Assembly: GCA_024403355.1 (NCBI GenBank)
Contig: JAKSRW010000030.1
Span: forward strand, 1-33,698
Source of the DNA: Lachnospiraceae bacterium
GTDB lineage: Bacteria; Bacillota; Clostridia; Lachnospirales; Lachnospiraceae
DNA length: 33,698 nucleotides
Reading direction: 5' to 3'
The translations under genes and the position numbers were made by a program. Shown in pieces: positions 24,813 through 32,490 of this stretch (the stretch's first letter is position 1; each line of letters starts with the position of its first letter). Below the pieces are notes generated by a model. That model was not told where the DNA came from. It was given only the letters and a program-made list of their open reading frames with translations, and ran no database searches.

Positions 24813-24882
24813 GGAAATTATCTGAGATTGATTGAGTCTGACTATAAATTATTTGCCGTTATGGCAGGATTGGAAGTTGGAA

Positions 24883-25998
24883 ATGATAGAGAATTCTGAA
24901 GAAAAGGATATATATATTCTTGGAATAGAATCGTCCTGTGACGAGACTGCGGCAGCAGTGGTAAAAAACGGACGTGAGGTGCTTTCAAATGTGATTTACT
25001 CACAGATAGCCCTGCATACCCTTTATGGCGGAGTAGTTCCGGAGATTGCTTCACGTAAGCATATTGAGAAGATTAATCAGGTGGTTCAGGCAGCTCTTGA
25101 TGAAGCAGGAAAGACACTTGATGATATTGACGCAATAGGAGTAACCTACGGCCCCGGTCTGGTGGGGGCTTTGCTGGTAGGCGTTGCGGAGGCGAAGGCT
25201 ATTGCTTATGCCGCAAAGAAGCCTCTTGTGGGAGTGCATCATATAGAAGGGCATATTGCCGCAAATTATATTGAACATAAGGAGCTTGAACCTCCTTACC
25301 TCTGCCTGGTTGTTTCGGGCGGTCATTCACATCTCGTTGTTGTTCGGGACTATGATAAATATGAGATTGTCGGACGTACCCATGACGATGCGGCGGGAGA
25401 GGCCTTTGACAAGGTGGCCCGTGCCATCGGACTCGGATATCCGGGAGGCCCCAAGGTTGACAGAGCCGCAAAGCAGGGACGAAGCGATGCGGTAGCTTTC
25501 CCCAGGGCAAATATAGCAGATTGTCCTTATGATTTTTCCTTCAGCGGACTTAAGTCAGCGGTGCTCAACTATCTTAATTCCTGCAAAATGAAGCAGGGGC
25601 TTGACGGAAATGAGATTTACAGCCGCAAAACCGATAATCCGGATTTTGACGGAAACGAGCTGGTGGATCCCGAAAATTCGGTAACCGTAGCGGACGTGGC
25701 GGCATCCTTCCAGCAGGCTGTGGTTGATGTTTTGGTGAGTCATACGGTCGCAGCCGCAAAGGATTTTGGCTTTAAGACTGTAGCGATTGCAGGCGGTGTT
25801 GCATCGAACTCTGCACTTAGGGAGGGAATGAAAAAGGCCTGCGAAAAGAACGGAATAGAGCTATGCTATCCGTCACCTGTTTTTTGTACGGACAATGCGG
25901 CAATGATTGGCTGTGCAGCATATTATGAATATATTTCGGGCACACGTCACGGACTTGATCTGAATGCGGTGCCGAATCTTAAGCTTGGTGAAAGGTAA
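24883..25998 (+). CDS. tsaD: tRNA t6A threonylcarbamoyltransferase TsaD
   Basis: 371 residues, slightly longer than the usual ~340. Catalytic subunit that transfers the threonylcarbamoyl group to A37 of t[19 protein letters not shown] near the N-terminus, the metal-binding HHIEGH (about 115-120), [35 protein letters not shown] split across 170-195, [11 protein letters not shown] and [14 protein letters not shown] are all family hallmarks. A charged insert of about 25 residues (around [20 protein letters not shown]) precedes [12 protein letters not shown]. The start is taken at ATG 24883, behind a weak GGAAGTTGGA; TTG 24832 would add 17 residues of no similarity. ispD follows after 18 bases. 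Confidence 0.95.
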   Translation: MIENSEEKDIYILGIESSCDETAAAVVKNGREVLSNVIYSQIALHTLYGGVVPEIASRKHIEKINQVVQAALDEAGKTLDDIDAIGVTYGPGLVGALLVGVAEAKAIAYAAKKPLVGVHHIEGHIAANYIEHKELEPPYLCLVVSGGHSHLVVVRDYDKYEIVGRTHDDAAGEAFDKVARAIGLGYPGGPKVDRAAKQGRSDAVAFPRANIADCPYDFSFSGLKSAVLNYLNSCKMKQGLDGNEIYSRKTDNPDFDGNELVDPENSVTVADVAASFQQAVVDVLVSHTVAAAKDFGFKTVAIAGGVASNSALREGMKKACEKNGIELCYPSPVFCTDNAAMIGCAAYYEYISGTRHGLDLNAVPNLKLGER

Positions 25999-26016
25999 AA
26001 GAGGTTGCACGGCATT

Positions 26017-26784
26017 ATGAAACGTACGGTTGCAATTATAGTTGCTGCCGGCGCCGGAAGGCGCATGAACAGCAGTGTGAAAAAACAGTACATAGAAATA
26101 AAGTCGCATCCGGTGCTTTATTATACACTGAAAGCCTTCGAGGACAGTGCGGTGGACGGTATTCTGCTGGTGACCGGTGCCGATGAAATTGACTATGTTT
26201 CACAGGAAATTGTAGAGAAATATGCTTTTAAAAAGGTGCTTGCCGTAATTCCGGGAGGAAAGGAGAGGTATGACTCCGTCTTCTGCGGAATGAAGTATTT
26301 ATCTGATACTACCGATGTAGAATATGCGACGGGTGATGCTTCGAATAACAGCGCTGATAAAGAGATAAAATCCGAGGGACTGAATGTACTGGTACATGAC
26401 GGAGTCAGGCTTCTTGTCAGTCCTGAGCTTATCAACCGTGTTATTAGCGAAACCGAAAATAAAGCCGCATGTATTGCGGCGGTAGCTGTAAAGGATACAA
26501 TTAAAACTGTCGATATAAATGATGAAATCACGGGAACCTGTGAACGCAGTATGCTTCGTCAGGTTCAGACACCCCAGGGCTTTGATTACGCTCTGCTTAT
26601 GGGGGCCTATAAAAGTATGTATGCTGCTATCGGGCAAAGGCCTGAGCTTGCAAAGACCATCACGGATGATGCGATGCTTGTGGAGCAGTTCACTGAGCAT
26701 CCGGTCTACTGTGTAACTGGCGATTACAGGAATATCAAAATCACTACGCCTGAGGATATTTTGATGGCAGAGGCATTTCTTTGA
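26017..26784 (+). CDS. ispD: 2-C-methyl-D-erythritol 4-phosphate cytidylyltransferase (IspD)
   Basis: 255 residues, about 25 above the usual 230. IspD couples CTP with MEP to give CDP-ME, third step of the non-mevalonate isoprenoid pathway. The nucleotide loop IIVAAGAGRRMNS (about 8-20), KKQY, PGGKERYDSV, VQTPQGFDY, TDDAMLVEQ and NIKITTPEDI are present. Oddities: the loop reads SVKKQY where PKQ is usual; the conserved HDGARP reads HDGVRLL; and about 25 extra residues (around SNNSADKEIKSEG) sit just before that motif. The key Arg/Lys of the loop and the late Lys are kept, so activity is likely. ATG 26017 follows GAGGT; TTG 26005 is a longer alternative. Confidence 0.9.
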   Translation: MKRTVAIIVAAGAGRRMNSSVKKQYIEIKSHPVLYYTLKAFEDSAVDGILLVTGADEIDYVSQEIVEKYAFKKVLAVIPGGKERYDSVFCGMKYLSDTTDVEYATGDASNNSADKEIKSEGLNVLVHDGVRLLVSPELINRVISETENKAACIAAVAVKDTIKTVDINDEITGTCERSMLRQVQTPQGFDYALLMGAYKSMYAAIGQRPELAKTITDDAMLVEQFTEHPVYCVTGDYRNIKITTPEDILMAEAFL

Positions 26785-26790
26785 TTATGA

Positions 26791-26826
26791 TGCACGGATT
26801 TTCACATAATAGAGATTATCCGTGCA
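26791..26826 (+). other. Hairpin between ispD and the small leader-like gene
   Basis: Perfect 9-bp stem TGCACGGAT / ATCCGTGCA with an 18-base loop. It is followed by A-rich sequence, not T, so it is not a normal terminator on the plus strand. It may protect or process the downstream message. Confidence 0.4.
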
Positions 26827-26860
26827 AAAATAAAATATATATTTTAAGGAGAACAAAAAA

Positions 26861-27082
26861 ATGGATATTAAGGCAAAAATCGAAGAACTTGTAGGAAAGA
26901 TTAAGAATGATCCCGCATTACTTTCAAACTTCCAGTCAGATCCCGTAAAGACTGTTGAGGGTATTGTAGGTGTAGATCTTCCCGATGATCAGATCAACCC
27001 TATTGTTGACGGTATTAAGGCAAAGATGTCTATGGACAGCCTTTCAGGCGTTGCAGGCAAGCTTGGGGGATTATTCAAATAA
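26861..27082 (+). CDS. Small Nif11/NHLP-leader-like protein of unknown function
   Basis: 73 residues, no signal peptide or membrane segment. Residues 5-55 resemble the leader part of Nif11/nitrile-hydratase-type peptides: IKNDPALLSNFQSDPVKTVE followed by GIVGVDLPDDQI, the DP-x-L-x-x-F...DP...Gv-x-LP-x-x-Q pattern. The tail is Gly/Lys-rich with a Gly-Gly (SGVAGKLGGLFK). Such leaders direct maturation of ribosomally made peptides, but standalone proteins of this look are also common in Clostridia without maturation genes, and none is visible here. The ribosome binding site AAGGAGAACAAAAAA is strong, so it is probably well expressed. The next gene starts 4 bases after the stop. Confidence 0.8.
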   Translation: MDIKAKIEELVGKIKNDPALLSNFQSDPVKTVEGIVGVDLPDDQINPIVDGIKAKMSMDSLSGVAGKLGGLFK

Positions 27083-27085
27083 TCC

Positions 27086-28246
27086 ATGAAAAAAATAGCT
27101 GCTTTTTTAAAAAAGGAACTAATGCTGACAGTCGCCGTAGTGGCGGCTGTCATTGCGTTGGTAATTACTTCGCCGTCAATGGCTCTTCTTGAGGATATTG
27201 ACTGGAAAACACTGTGCACGCTTTTTATGATGCTTACCGTGCTTGAGGGCTTTAAGCAGGAGAATCTTTTCCTGCCCTTCCTTAAATTTGCGGGCAAGCT
27301 GGGAAGTCTCAGGAGTCTTTCCTTTTTCTTGGTGTTCTGTGTTTTCTTTTCATCGATGTTTGTAACAAACGATGTTTCGCTCATTATATTTGTTCCGCTG
27401 ACAATCATTCTGTTCAGGGGAGGAAATAAAGAAAAGTATATATTGCCGCTGCTTACCTTTGAGAATATTGCGGCTATCAGAGGCTCGCTTCTGATGCCCT
27501 TCGGCAGCCCGCAGAATCTCTTCCTCTACGGACAGTCCGGTACCTCGGCATGGCAGTTTATGCTTCATATGCTTCCGCTTTGTGCGATGTCTGCGCTGCT
27601 TCTTTCTGTTTTTATATGCATTCTTTACAGAAAAAACAGTAAGGAAACCCTTGAAGTATCAGCAGATAAAAAGAGCGCTTCTGCGGGAAACGATTCCTGG
27701 AATCCTTCAAGAAAGCTTCAAAGAGTTATATATCTGGCACTTTTTCTGGTAATTGTAACAACGATTGTAACAAGAACCTCACTCTGGCCCTATATTACCG
27801 CAGCAGTTACTCTGGTAATTCTTCTGGCAGACAGAAAAATTCTTTTGAAGACAGACTATGTGCTTCTTCTTACTTTTTTCTGCTTTTTTGTGTTCTCGTC
27901 GTCAATTACCGCAAATGAGAAGATCTCGGGCTTTCTGACAAGTGCGGTTGCGGGAAATGAATACTGGTGGGGTATTGGTCTTAGCCAGATCATTTCAAAT
28001 GTGCCTGCATCGATAGTACTGTATCCTTTTACAACCAACCTTGCCGGACTTCTTTACGGTGTAGATACTGCCGGACTCTGCTCGATTATCGGCTCTCTGG
28101 CATCGGTGATTAATTACCGTATATATGTGCGTGATTATCCCGGCAACGGAAAGAAATTTATCAAAGTGTTCACACTTTTAAGCTGGGCATTTTTCATTAT
28201 TGTGGTTATTCCCGGCTTCTTTATCAGCAGATATTGGCTGTTTTAA
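27086..28246 (+). CDS. Ion-transporter-superfamily permease (ArsB/NhaD/SLC13-like)
   Basis: 386-residue integral membrane protein with about ten hydrophobic segments. Two repeat-like halves carry paired re-entrant motifs typical of the IT superfamily: TNDVSLIIFVPL (~93-104) with GSLLMPFGSPQN (~134-145), comparable to ArsB's GNPQN, and later ISNVPASIVLY with SIIGSLASVINY. The family exports or imports anions (arsenite, citrate, sulfate) or exchanges Na+/H+; the substrate cannot be read here. Its start lies immediately after the small leader-like gene with no strong site of its own, suggesting translational coupling. No arsenic-resistance partner genes are nearby. No clear terminator follows before the tRNA promoter. 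Confidence 0.82.
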   Translation: MKKIAAFLKKELMLTVAVVAAVIALVITSPSMALLEDIDWKTLCTLFMMLTVLEGFKQENLFLPFLKFAGKLGSLRSLSFFLVFCVFFSSMFVTNDVSLIIFVPLTIILFRGGNKEKYILPLLTFENIAAIRGSLLMPFGSPQNLFLYGQSGTSAWQFMLHMLPLCAMSALLLSVFICILYRKNSKETLEVSADKKSASAGNDSWNPSRKLQRVIYLALFLVIVTTIVTRTSLWPYITAAVTLVILLADRKILLKTDYVLLLTFFCFFVFSSSITANEKISGFLTSAVAGNEYWWGIGLSQIISNVPASIVLYPFTTNLAGLLYGVDTAGLCSIIGSLASVINYRIYVRDYPGNGKKFIKVFTLLSWAFFIIVVIPGFFISRYWLF

Positions 28247-28274
28247 AAAAGTTATTAGAAATTTAAAAAAACTA

Positions 28275-28303
28275 TTGACATATCAGAAAAGCCGTGATAA
28301 TAT
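28275..28303 (+). promoter_or_regulatory. Promoter of the tRNA-Ser genes
   Basis: TTGACA (28275-28280), 17-base spacer, TAATAT (28298-28303) with an extended TG-n. A better hexamer, TATAAT at 28301, would need a 20-base spacer. Confidence 0.65.
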
Positions 28304-28317
28304 AATATCTGTTGTTC

Positions 28318-28403
28318 GGAGAGTTGGCCGAGTGGTTGAAGGCGCTGGTCTTGAAAACCAGTGATCCCGTAAGGGACCGTGGGTTCGAATCCCACATTCT
28401 CCG
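28318..28403 (+). tRNA. tRNA-Ser (anticodon TGA)
   Basis: Class II cloverleaf. Acceptor GGAGAGT pairs with ATTCTCC, discriminator G; anticodon stem CTGGT/ACCAG with loop CTTGAAA (anticodon TGA, reads UCN); long variable arm TCCCGTAAGGGA; T-arm GTGGGTTCGAATCCCAC. CCA is not encoded, which fits a need for RNase Z and CCA-adding enzyme. Confidence 0.96.
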
Positions 28404-28415
28404 CTATTTTCAACG

Positions 28416-28445
28416 AGAGCCACCTAAATTAGGTGGTTCTTCTTT
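28416..28445 (+). terminator. Hairpin between the two tRNA-Ser genes
   Basis: AGAGCCACCT / AGGTGGTTCT stem (28416-28425 and 28431-28440, one G-U pair), AAATT loop, then TCTTTT. It is terminator-like with an interrupted T-run, so read-through to the second tRNA is possible. Confidence 0.65.
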
Positions 28446-28509
28446 TATCAGCAGACAGTGCTGGTTTTTAATTGAATGATCTTCCCGGTGACGGGGTGAA
28501 TCAGGTTCT

Positions 28510-28598
28510 GGAGAAATACCCAAGAGGCTGAAGGGGCTCCCCTGGAAAGGGAGTAGGACGTTAATAGCGTCGCATGGGTTCAAATCCCATTTTCTCCG
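28510..28598 (+). tRNA. tRNA-Ser (anticodon GGA)
   Basis: Class II cloverleaf. Acceptor GGAGAAA/TTTCTCC, discriminator G; anticodon stem CTCCC/GGGAG with loop CTGGAAA (anticodon GGA, reads UCC/UCU); long variable arm GGACGTTAATAGCGTC; T-arm ATGGGTTCAAATCCCAT. CCA not encoded. I see no convincing promoter of its own. Confidence 0.96.
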
Positions 28599-28603
28599 CT
28601 GAT

Positions 28604-28630
28604 AAGCAGGTTGCAGACCTGCTTTTTTTA
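28604..28630 (+). terminator. Terminator after the tRNA-Ser pair
   Basis: AAGCAGGT (28604-28611) pairs with ACCTGCTT (28617-28624), 5-base loop, then a T-run. Confidence 0.85.
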
Positions 28631-28659
28631 TTGACAGAAATCTGAAAAACTACTATAAT
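28631..28659 (+). promoter_or_regulatory. Consensus promoter of glnS
   Basis: TTGACA (28631-28636), 17 bases, TATAAT (28654-28659), directly after the tRNA terminator. The leader is about 80 bases, too short for a T-box, and I see none. Confidence 0.88.
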
Positions 28660-28744
28660 TCATTTAATTGTAGCAAGATTACTGCAGATATATGGTATTT
28701 GCCGTGAAAAAGCTTCAATAGGTCACTAGAAAGGGATGATTTAT

Positions 28745-30481
28745 ATGGCTGAGGAAATTAAGACAGTTGATAATACTGAGACTTCAGAGAACACTAACTT
28801 CATTTACAACTTCATTAAAGAAGATATCTCTTTGGGCGGCCAGTTTGAGGGTAAGACCGTTCATACACGTTTCCCTCCGGAGCCTAACGGATATTTGCAT
28901 ATAGGTCACTGCAAGGCACTCTGTATCGATTTCGGTATGGCAGAGCGTTTCGGCGGTATATGTAATCTTCGTATGGATGATACAAATCCTGCGAAGGAGG
29001 ACACAGAGTATGTTGATGCAATCCAGCAGGATATTCACTGGCTTGGCTTTGACTGGGATGATCGTTTCTTCTATGGTTCAGACTATTTTGAGAAGGATTA
29101 CGAGTATGCAATTGAATTGATTAAGAAGGGACTCGCATATGTATGTGAGCTTACACCCGAGCAGTTCAAGGAGTACCGCGGTGATACAAGCACACCCGCA
29201 CGTTCACCCTACAGAGACAGACCGATAGAGGAAAGTCTTGCATTATTTGAAAAAATGAGAAACGGTGAGGTAGAAGAGGGCAAGATGACTCTTCGTGCAA
29301 AAATCGACCTTGCCAGCGGTAACTTCAACATGCGTGATCCTGTTATTTACCGTATCAGATTTATTAATCATCATCGCCAGGGCACAAAATGGTGCATCTT
29401 CCCTATGTATGATTTTGCACATCCTATTCAGGATGCACTTGAGGGAATTACACATTCTCTCTGTTCACTTGAGTATGAGGATCATCGTCCTTTATATAAC
29501 TGGGTTGTTGAGAATGTATCGATTCCTTACCATAAGCCCAGACAGATTGAGTTTGCCCGTCTTGGCATTGACCACACCGTAATGAGCAAGCGTAAGCTTC
29601 GTCAGCTCGTGGAGGAGAAGTATGTATCAGGCTGGGATGATCCCAGAATGCCTACCCTCTGTGGTCTCCGTCGTCGTGGTTATACCGCTAAGTCCATCAG
29701 AAACTTCTGTGATGTAATCGGCGTGGCAAAGAGCACAAATATTATTGAATTCGCAGAGCTTGAGCGCTGTCTGCGTGACGATCTGAATCTTACCGCAGAG
29801 CGTACAATGGCGGTTCTTCATCCTGTAAAGCTTACAGTAACAAATTATCCCGAGGGGCAGTCTGAACAGTTCGAGGTTGAGAACAATCCTACAGATCCTT
29901 CACAGGGAACACATACAATCACTTTCAGCCGTAATCTCTGGCTGGAGGCTGATGATTTCATGGAGGAGCCCATTCCCAAGTATAAGAGAATGTATCCCGG
30001 CATGGAGGTTCGTCTCAAGGGTGCATATCTTGTAACCTGCACAGGCTGCGTAAAGGACGAGAACGGAAACGTTGTTGAGGTTCTTTGTGAATATGATCCT
30101 GAGTCAAGAGGCGGTGATCCCGCTGACGGACGTAAGGTAAAGGGTGCAACAATTCACTGGGTTGACGCAAATAATTGTGTGGACGCAGAGGTTCGTCTTT
30201 ATGACAATCTCTTCAGCGATCCTCAGCCTGACGGACCCGACAAGAACTTCCTTGACGCAATGAACCCCGAGAGCCTTACGGTTCTCAATGGCTGCAAGGT
30301 AGAAAAGTCCATGGTTGAAATCGCAAAGGAATTTGATGCACGCGAGAATCGTACCGGTACAAATGCACCTACCTTCCAGTTCATGCGTGTCGGCTTCTTC
30401 TGCCTTGACAATAAGGACAGCTCCGCAGAGCATCTTGTATTCAACAGAAGCGTATCACTGAAGGACGGCTTCAAAAAATAA
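28745..30481 (+). CDS. glnS: Glutaminyl-tRNA synthetase
   Basis: 578 residues. Class I synthetase that charges tRNA-Gln directly with glutamine. FPPEPNGYLHIGHCKA carries the HIGH motif (~47-60), MSKRKLRQLV is the KMSKS-type motif, and NLRMDDTNP, THSLCSLEYEDHRPLY and GLRRRGYT separate GlnRS from GluRS. The C-terminal anticodon-binding beta-barrels are complete (LKLTVTNYPEG-like segment, then ATIHWV). Most Firmicutes lack glnS and use GluRS plus GatCAB, so its presence points to a clade that acquired it. ATG 28745 is preferred (AGAAAGGG about 9 bases upstream); ATG 28736 abuts that site. Monocistronic with its own promoter and terminator. Confidence 0.96.
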   Translation: MAEEIKTVDNTETSENTNFIYNFIKEDISLGGQFEGKTVHTRFPPEPNGYLHIGHCKALCIDFGMAERFGGICNLRMDDTNPAKEDTEYVDAIQQDIHWLGFDWDDRFFYGSDYFEKDYEYAIELIKKGLAYVCELTPEQFKEYRGDTSTPARSPYRDRPIEESLALFEKMRNGEVEEGKMTLRAKIDLASGNFNMRDPVIYRIRFINHHRQGTKWCIFPMYDFAHPIQDALEGITHSLCSLEYEDHRPLYNWVVENVSIPYHKPRQIEFARLGIDHTVMSKRKLRQLVEEKYVSGWDDPRMPTLCGLRRRGYTAKSIRNFCDVIGVAKSTNIIEFAELERCLRDDLNLTAERTMAVLHPVKLTVTNYPEGQSEQFEVENNPTDPSQGTHTITFSRNLWLEADDFMEEPIPKYKRMYPGMEVRLKGAYLVTCTGCVKDENGNVVEVLCEYDPESRGGDPADGRKVKGATIHWVDANNCVDAEVRLYDNLFSDPQPDGPDKNFLDAMNPESLTVLNGCKVEKSMVEIAKEFDARENRTGTNAPTFQFMRVGFFCLDNKDSSAEHLVFNRSVSLKDGFKK

Positions 30482-30492
30482 TATCATCGATA

Positions 30493-30527
30493 AAACTGCA
30501 TCATGGCGGCCATGGTGCAGTTTTTTT
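30493..30527 (+). terminator. Terminator of glnS
   Basis: 14-bp stem (30493-30506 with 30510-30523, one G-U pair) and a short CGG turn, ending in seven T. Confidence 0.9.
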
Positions 30528-30633
30528 GAATGGTCTCTTGGGGACGGGGTCGACAGCTCATTTTTTGGGGAACCGTGACAATTTCCGGCTCGTCTAAAGA
30601 ATAAAGAGGACAAATCCGGTGTTCGATAGTGTC

Positions 30634-30662
30634 TTTACATTATCGTTCAAATCGGTAATAAT
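30634..30662 (+). promoter_or_regulatory. Possible promoter of the DUF4349 lipoprotein gene
   Basis: TTTACA (30634-30639), 16-17 base spacer, TAATAA/AATAAT (30656-30662). Both boxes are imperfect. Confidence 0.35.
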
Positions 30663-30696
30663 TATGTATAAGAAAGAGTATTCGGAGGTTATCATT

Positions 30697-31917
30697 ATGA
30701 AAAATATTGTGAAAAAGCTGCTTGCAGTGGGGATGCTTTTATCGATGCTTCTTGCATTCACAGGCTGTTCGTCAAGTAAGAGTGACGTGGCCTCAAATGG
30801 AGCATATGAAATGAAAGAAGTTTATGCAGCATCGTCGGTAACCTCCTCAAGTTATGGATATGCAGAGGATGCGGGCGCGGCTACGACAGCACCTGCTGCA
30901 GCAGAGAGTCTGAGCCAGAATTTTGCATCGATGAGCAGCAGTATTCCGGAAAATGTCAAGCTGGTTTACACCGGAAATGTTTCTATGGAAACAAAGGAAT
31001 TTGACAAAAGCGTCGCAGAGCTCAATAAATTTGTAAGTGATCTGGAAGGATATTTTGAAAACAGCTCAGTATCCGGAAACACCTATCGCAGAGCAGAGTA
31101 TACAATCAGAATCCCTTCACAGAATTTCGACAGCTTCTGTAACGGAATAGGAGGCATCTGCACAGTCAGAAATATTTCACGTTCCGCAAAAGATATTTCG
31201 GAAACCTATTATGATACCGAAGCACGACTTGAAACCAAGAAAATCAAGCTCGAAAGACTTCAGGCGCTTCTTAAGGATGCACAGAATTTAGAAGATATTA
31301 TTTATCTTGAAAGCCAGATTTCCGACACGGAATATGAAATTGAGATGCTTTCCGGAAATATAAGACATTATGACTCACTTGTGGGATATTCAACAATTAC
31401 CGTTTCTATTACAGAGGTTTACAAAATAACAGTCGATGAGGCACCTGCTACGGACTTTGGCAGTAAATTCGGTGAGGCCTTCTCACAGGGAACAGAAAGC
31501 TTTATCGACGGATGTCAGGAATTTGCGATTGATTTTGCATATAACTGGGGAACCTGGCTGATTATTGCCATCATCATTATCATAAATATCATTATTATCA
31601 AAATTATCGTCAAAAAGAGTAAGATGAAGATTGCCATTGCGCGTGCTCAGAATGCAGCCAGACAGCAGCAGATGGCAGGACCGGCCATGATGCAGCAGAA
31701 CAGCAATGCAATGAATTATGACCGCTACGAAGAATATCCGAGCAAAAACACAAAGAAGGAAGACGCTGCTGACAGTCAGCAGAAAATGCCCCTGACAAAC
31801 GATGCAGCAGTTGATGAAAATTCATATGAGACCGTGGGTGAAAATGCAGAGGGATTTAATATGGATTTTGCTCATTTAAATAATCTTGATGATATTCAGA
31901 ATGATGAACAGCAGTAA
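30697..31917 (+). CDS. DUF4349-family lipoprotein with C-terminal membrane segment
   Basis: 406 residues. Lipoprotein signal with lipobox ending FTGC (Cys24), a Ser/Ala-rich linker, then a DUF4349 domain starting VKLVYTGNVSMETKEF near residue 90, with ISETYYDTEARLETKK and a coiled-coil-like stretch (about 178-225). One strong Ile-rich membrane segment follows (about 285-308) and then a ~95-residue polar cytoplasmic tail rich in Gln, Asn and Glu. The protein would be tethered at both ends of the outside domain, by lipid and by the helix. DUF4349 proteins are widespread envelope proteins of unknown role. ATG 30697 follows CGGAGG and begins the signal peptide; the longer reading from 30619 is not credible. 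Confidence 0.85.
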   Translation: MKNIVKKLLAVGMLLSMLLAFTGCSSSKSDVASNGAYEMKEVYAASSVTSSSYGYAEDAGAATTAPAAAESLSQNFASMSSSIPENVKLVYTGNVSMETKEFDKSVAELNKFVSDLEGYFENSSVSGNTYRRAEYTIRIPSQNFDSFCNGIGGICTVRNISRSAKDISETYYDTEARLETKKIKLERLQALLKDAQNLEDIIYLESQISDTEYEIEMLSGNIRHYDSLVGYSTITVSITEVYKITVDEAPATDFGSKFGEAFSQGTESFIDGCQEFAIDFAYNWGTWLIIAIIIIINIIIIKIIVKKSKMKIAIARAQNAARQQQMAGPAMMQQNSNAMNYDRYEEYPSKNTKKEDAADSQQKMPLTNDAAVDENSYETVGENAEGFNMDFAHLNNLDDIQNDEQQ

Positions 31918-31992
31918 AATGGCTGTATGAAATAAACGTCGGAATAAAATACAGGCAGCCATATGCCGGCTGCAGGAAGGGATATAGTCTAT

Positions 31993-32490
31993 ATGAAATT
32001 CAGCTATTGTCCGGTGTGCGGAACTAAAGCGATACAGGAGGAAATAGGAGATGAGGGTAAAATGCCCTATTGTCCAAGCTGTAAAATGCCTCTTTGGGAT
32101 TTTTTCAGAACCGCAATCATTTGTGCTGTCGTAAATGAGAATGACGAAATCGCACTTCTCAGACAGGACTATGTTTCCACTACAAGCTATGTCTGCGTAG
32201 CGGGACACATGAAGTGCGGAGAATCGGCCGAATCCACAGTTCTTCGTGAGGTAAAGGAGGAACTGGGGCTTGACGCTGAAAAAATACGCTATATCAGAAG
32301 CTATCCCTATGAGAAAAAGGATATGCTGATGCTGGGCTATCTGGTGCATGTAAAAAAAGCAGATTTTCTACTGTCACAAGAGGTGAACAGCGCAGAGTGG
32401 ATAAAACTGGCTGATGCACCGGCAAAGCTTCGTGAGGGCGGAATTGCCTGGCAGCTTGTAAAAGAAATTCTAGTCGATTTTTTTCAGTAA
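31993..32490 (+). CDS. NUDIX hydrolase with N-terminal zinc ribbon
   Basis: 165 residues. A zinc ribbon (Cys6, Cys9, Cys27, Cys30: CPVCG ... CPSCK) precedes a NUDIX fold. The NUDIX box GX5EX7REUXEEXGU is complete from Gly71 to Leu93 (GHMKCGE then REVKEELGL). Such proteins hydrolyse nucleoside-diphosphate-linked compounds; the zinc ribbon recalls NudC (NAD(H) pyrophosphatase), but the protein is much shorter and the NudC signature downstream is not seen, so the substrate is open. ATG 31993 follows AGGAAGGGA. The last 21 bases overlap the 3' end of the convergent HAD gene. Confidence 0.88.
   Translation: MKFSYCPVCGTKAIQEEIGDEGKMPYCPSCKMPLWDFFRTAIICAVVNENDEIALLRQDYVSTTSYVCVAGHMKCGESAESTVLREVKEELGLDAEKIRYIRSYPYEKKDMLMLGYLVHVKKADFLLSQEVNSAEWIKLADAPAKLREGGIAWQLVKEILVDFFQ

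Noticed and set aside
26791..26840. Hairpin after ispD as a Rho-independent terminator
   Set aside because: The stem is perfect, but A-rich sequence rather than a T-run follows on the plus strand, and no minus-strand gene ends here.
28275..28306. TTGACA with the TATAAT at 28301 as the tRNA promoter
   Set aside because: The spacer would be 20 bases; the overlapping extended TG-n-TAATAT with a 17-base spacer fits better.
28660..28744. T-box riboswitch before glnS
   Set aside because: The leader is only about 80 bases, with no specifier loop, T-box sequence or terminator.
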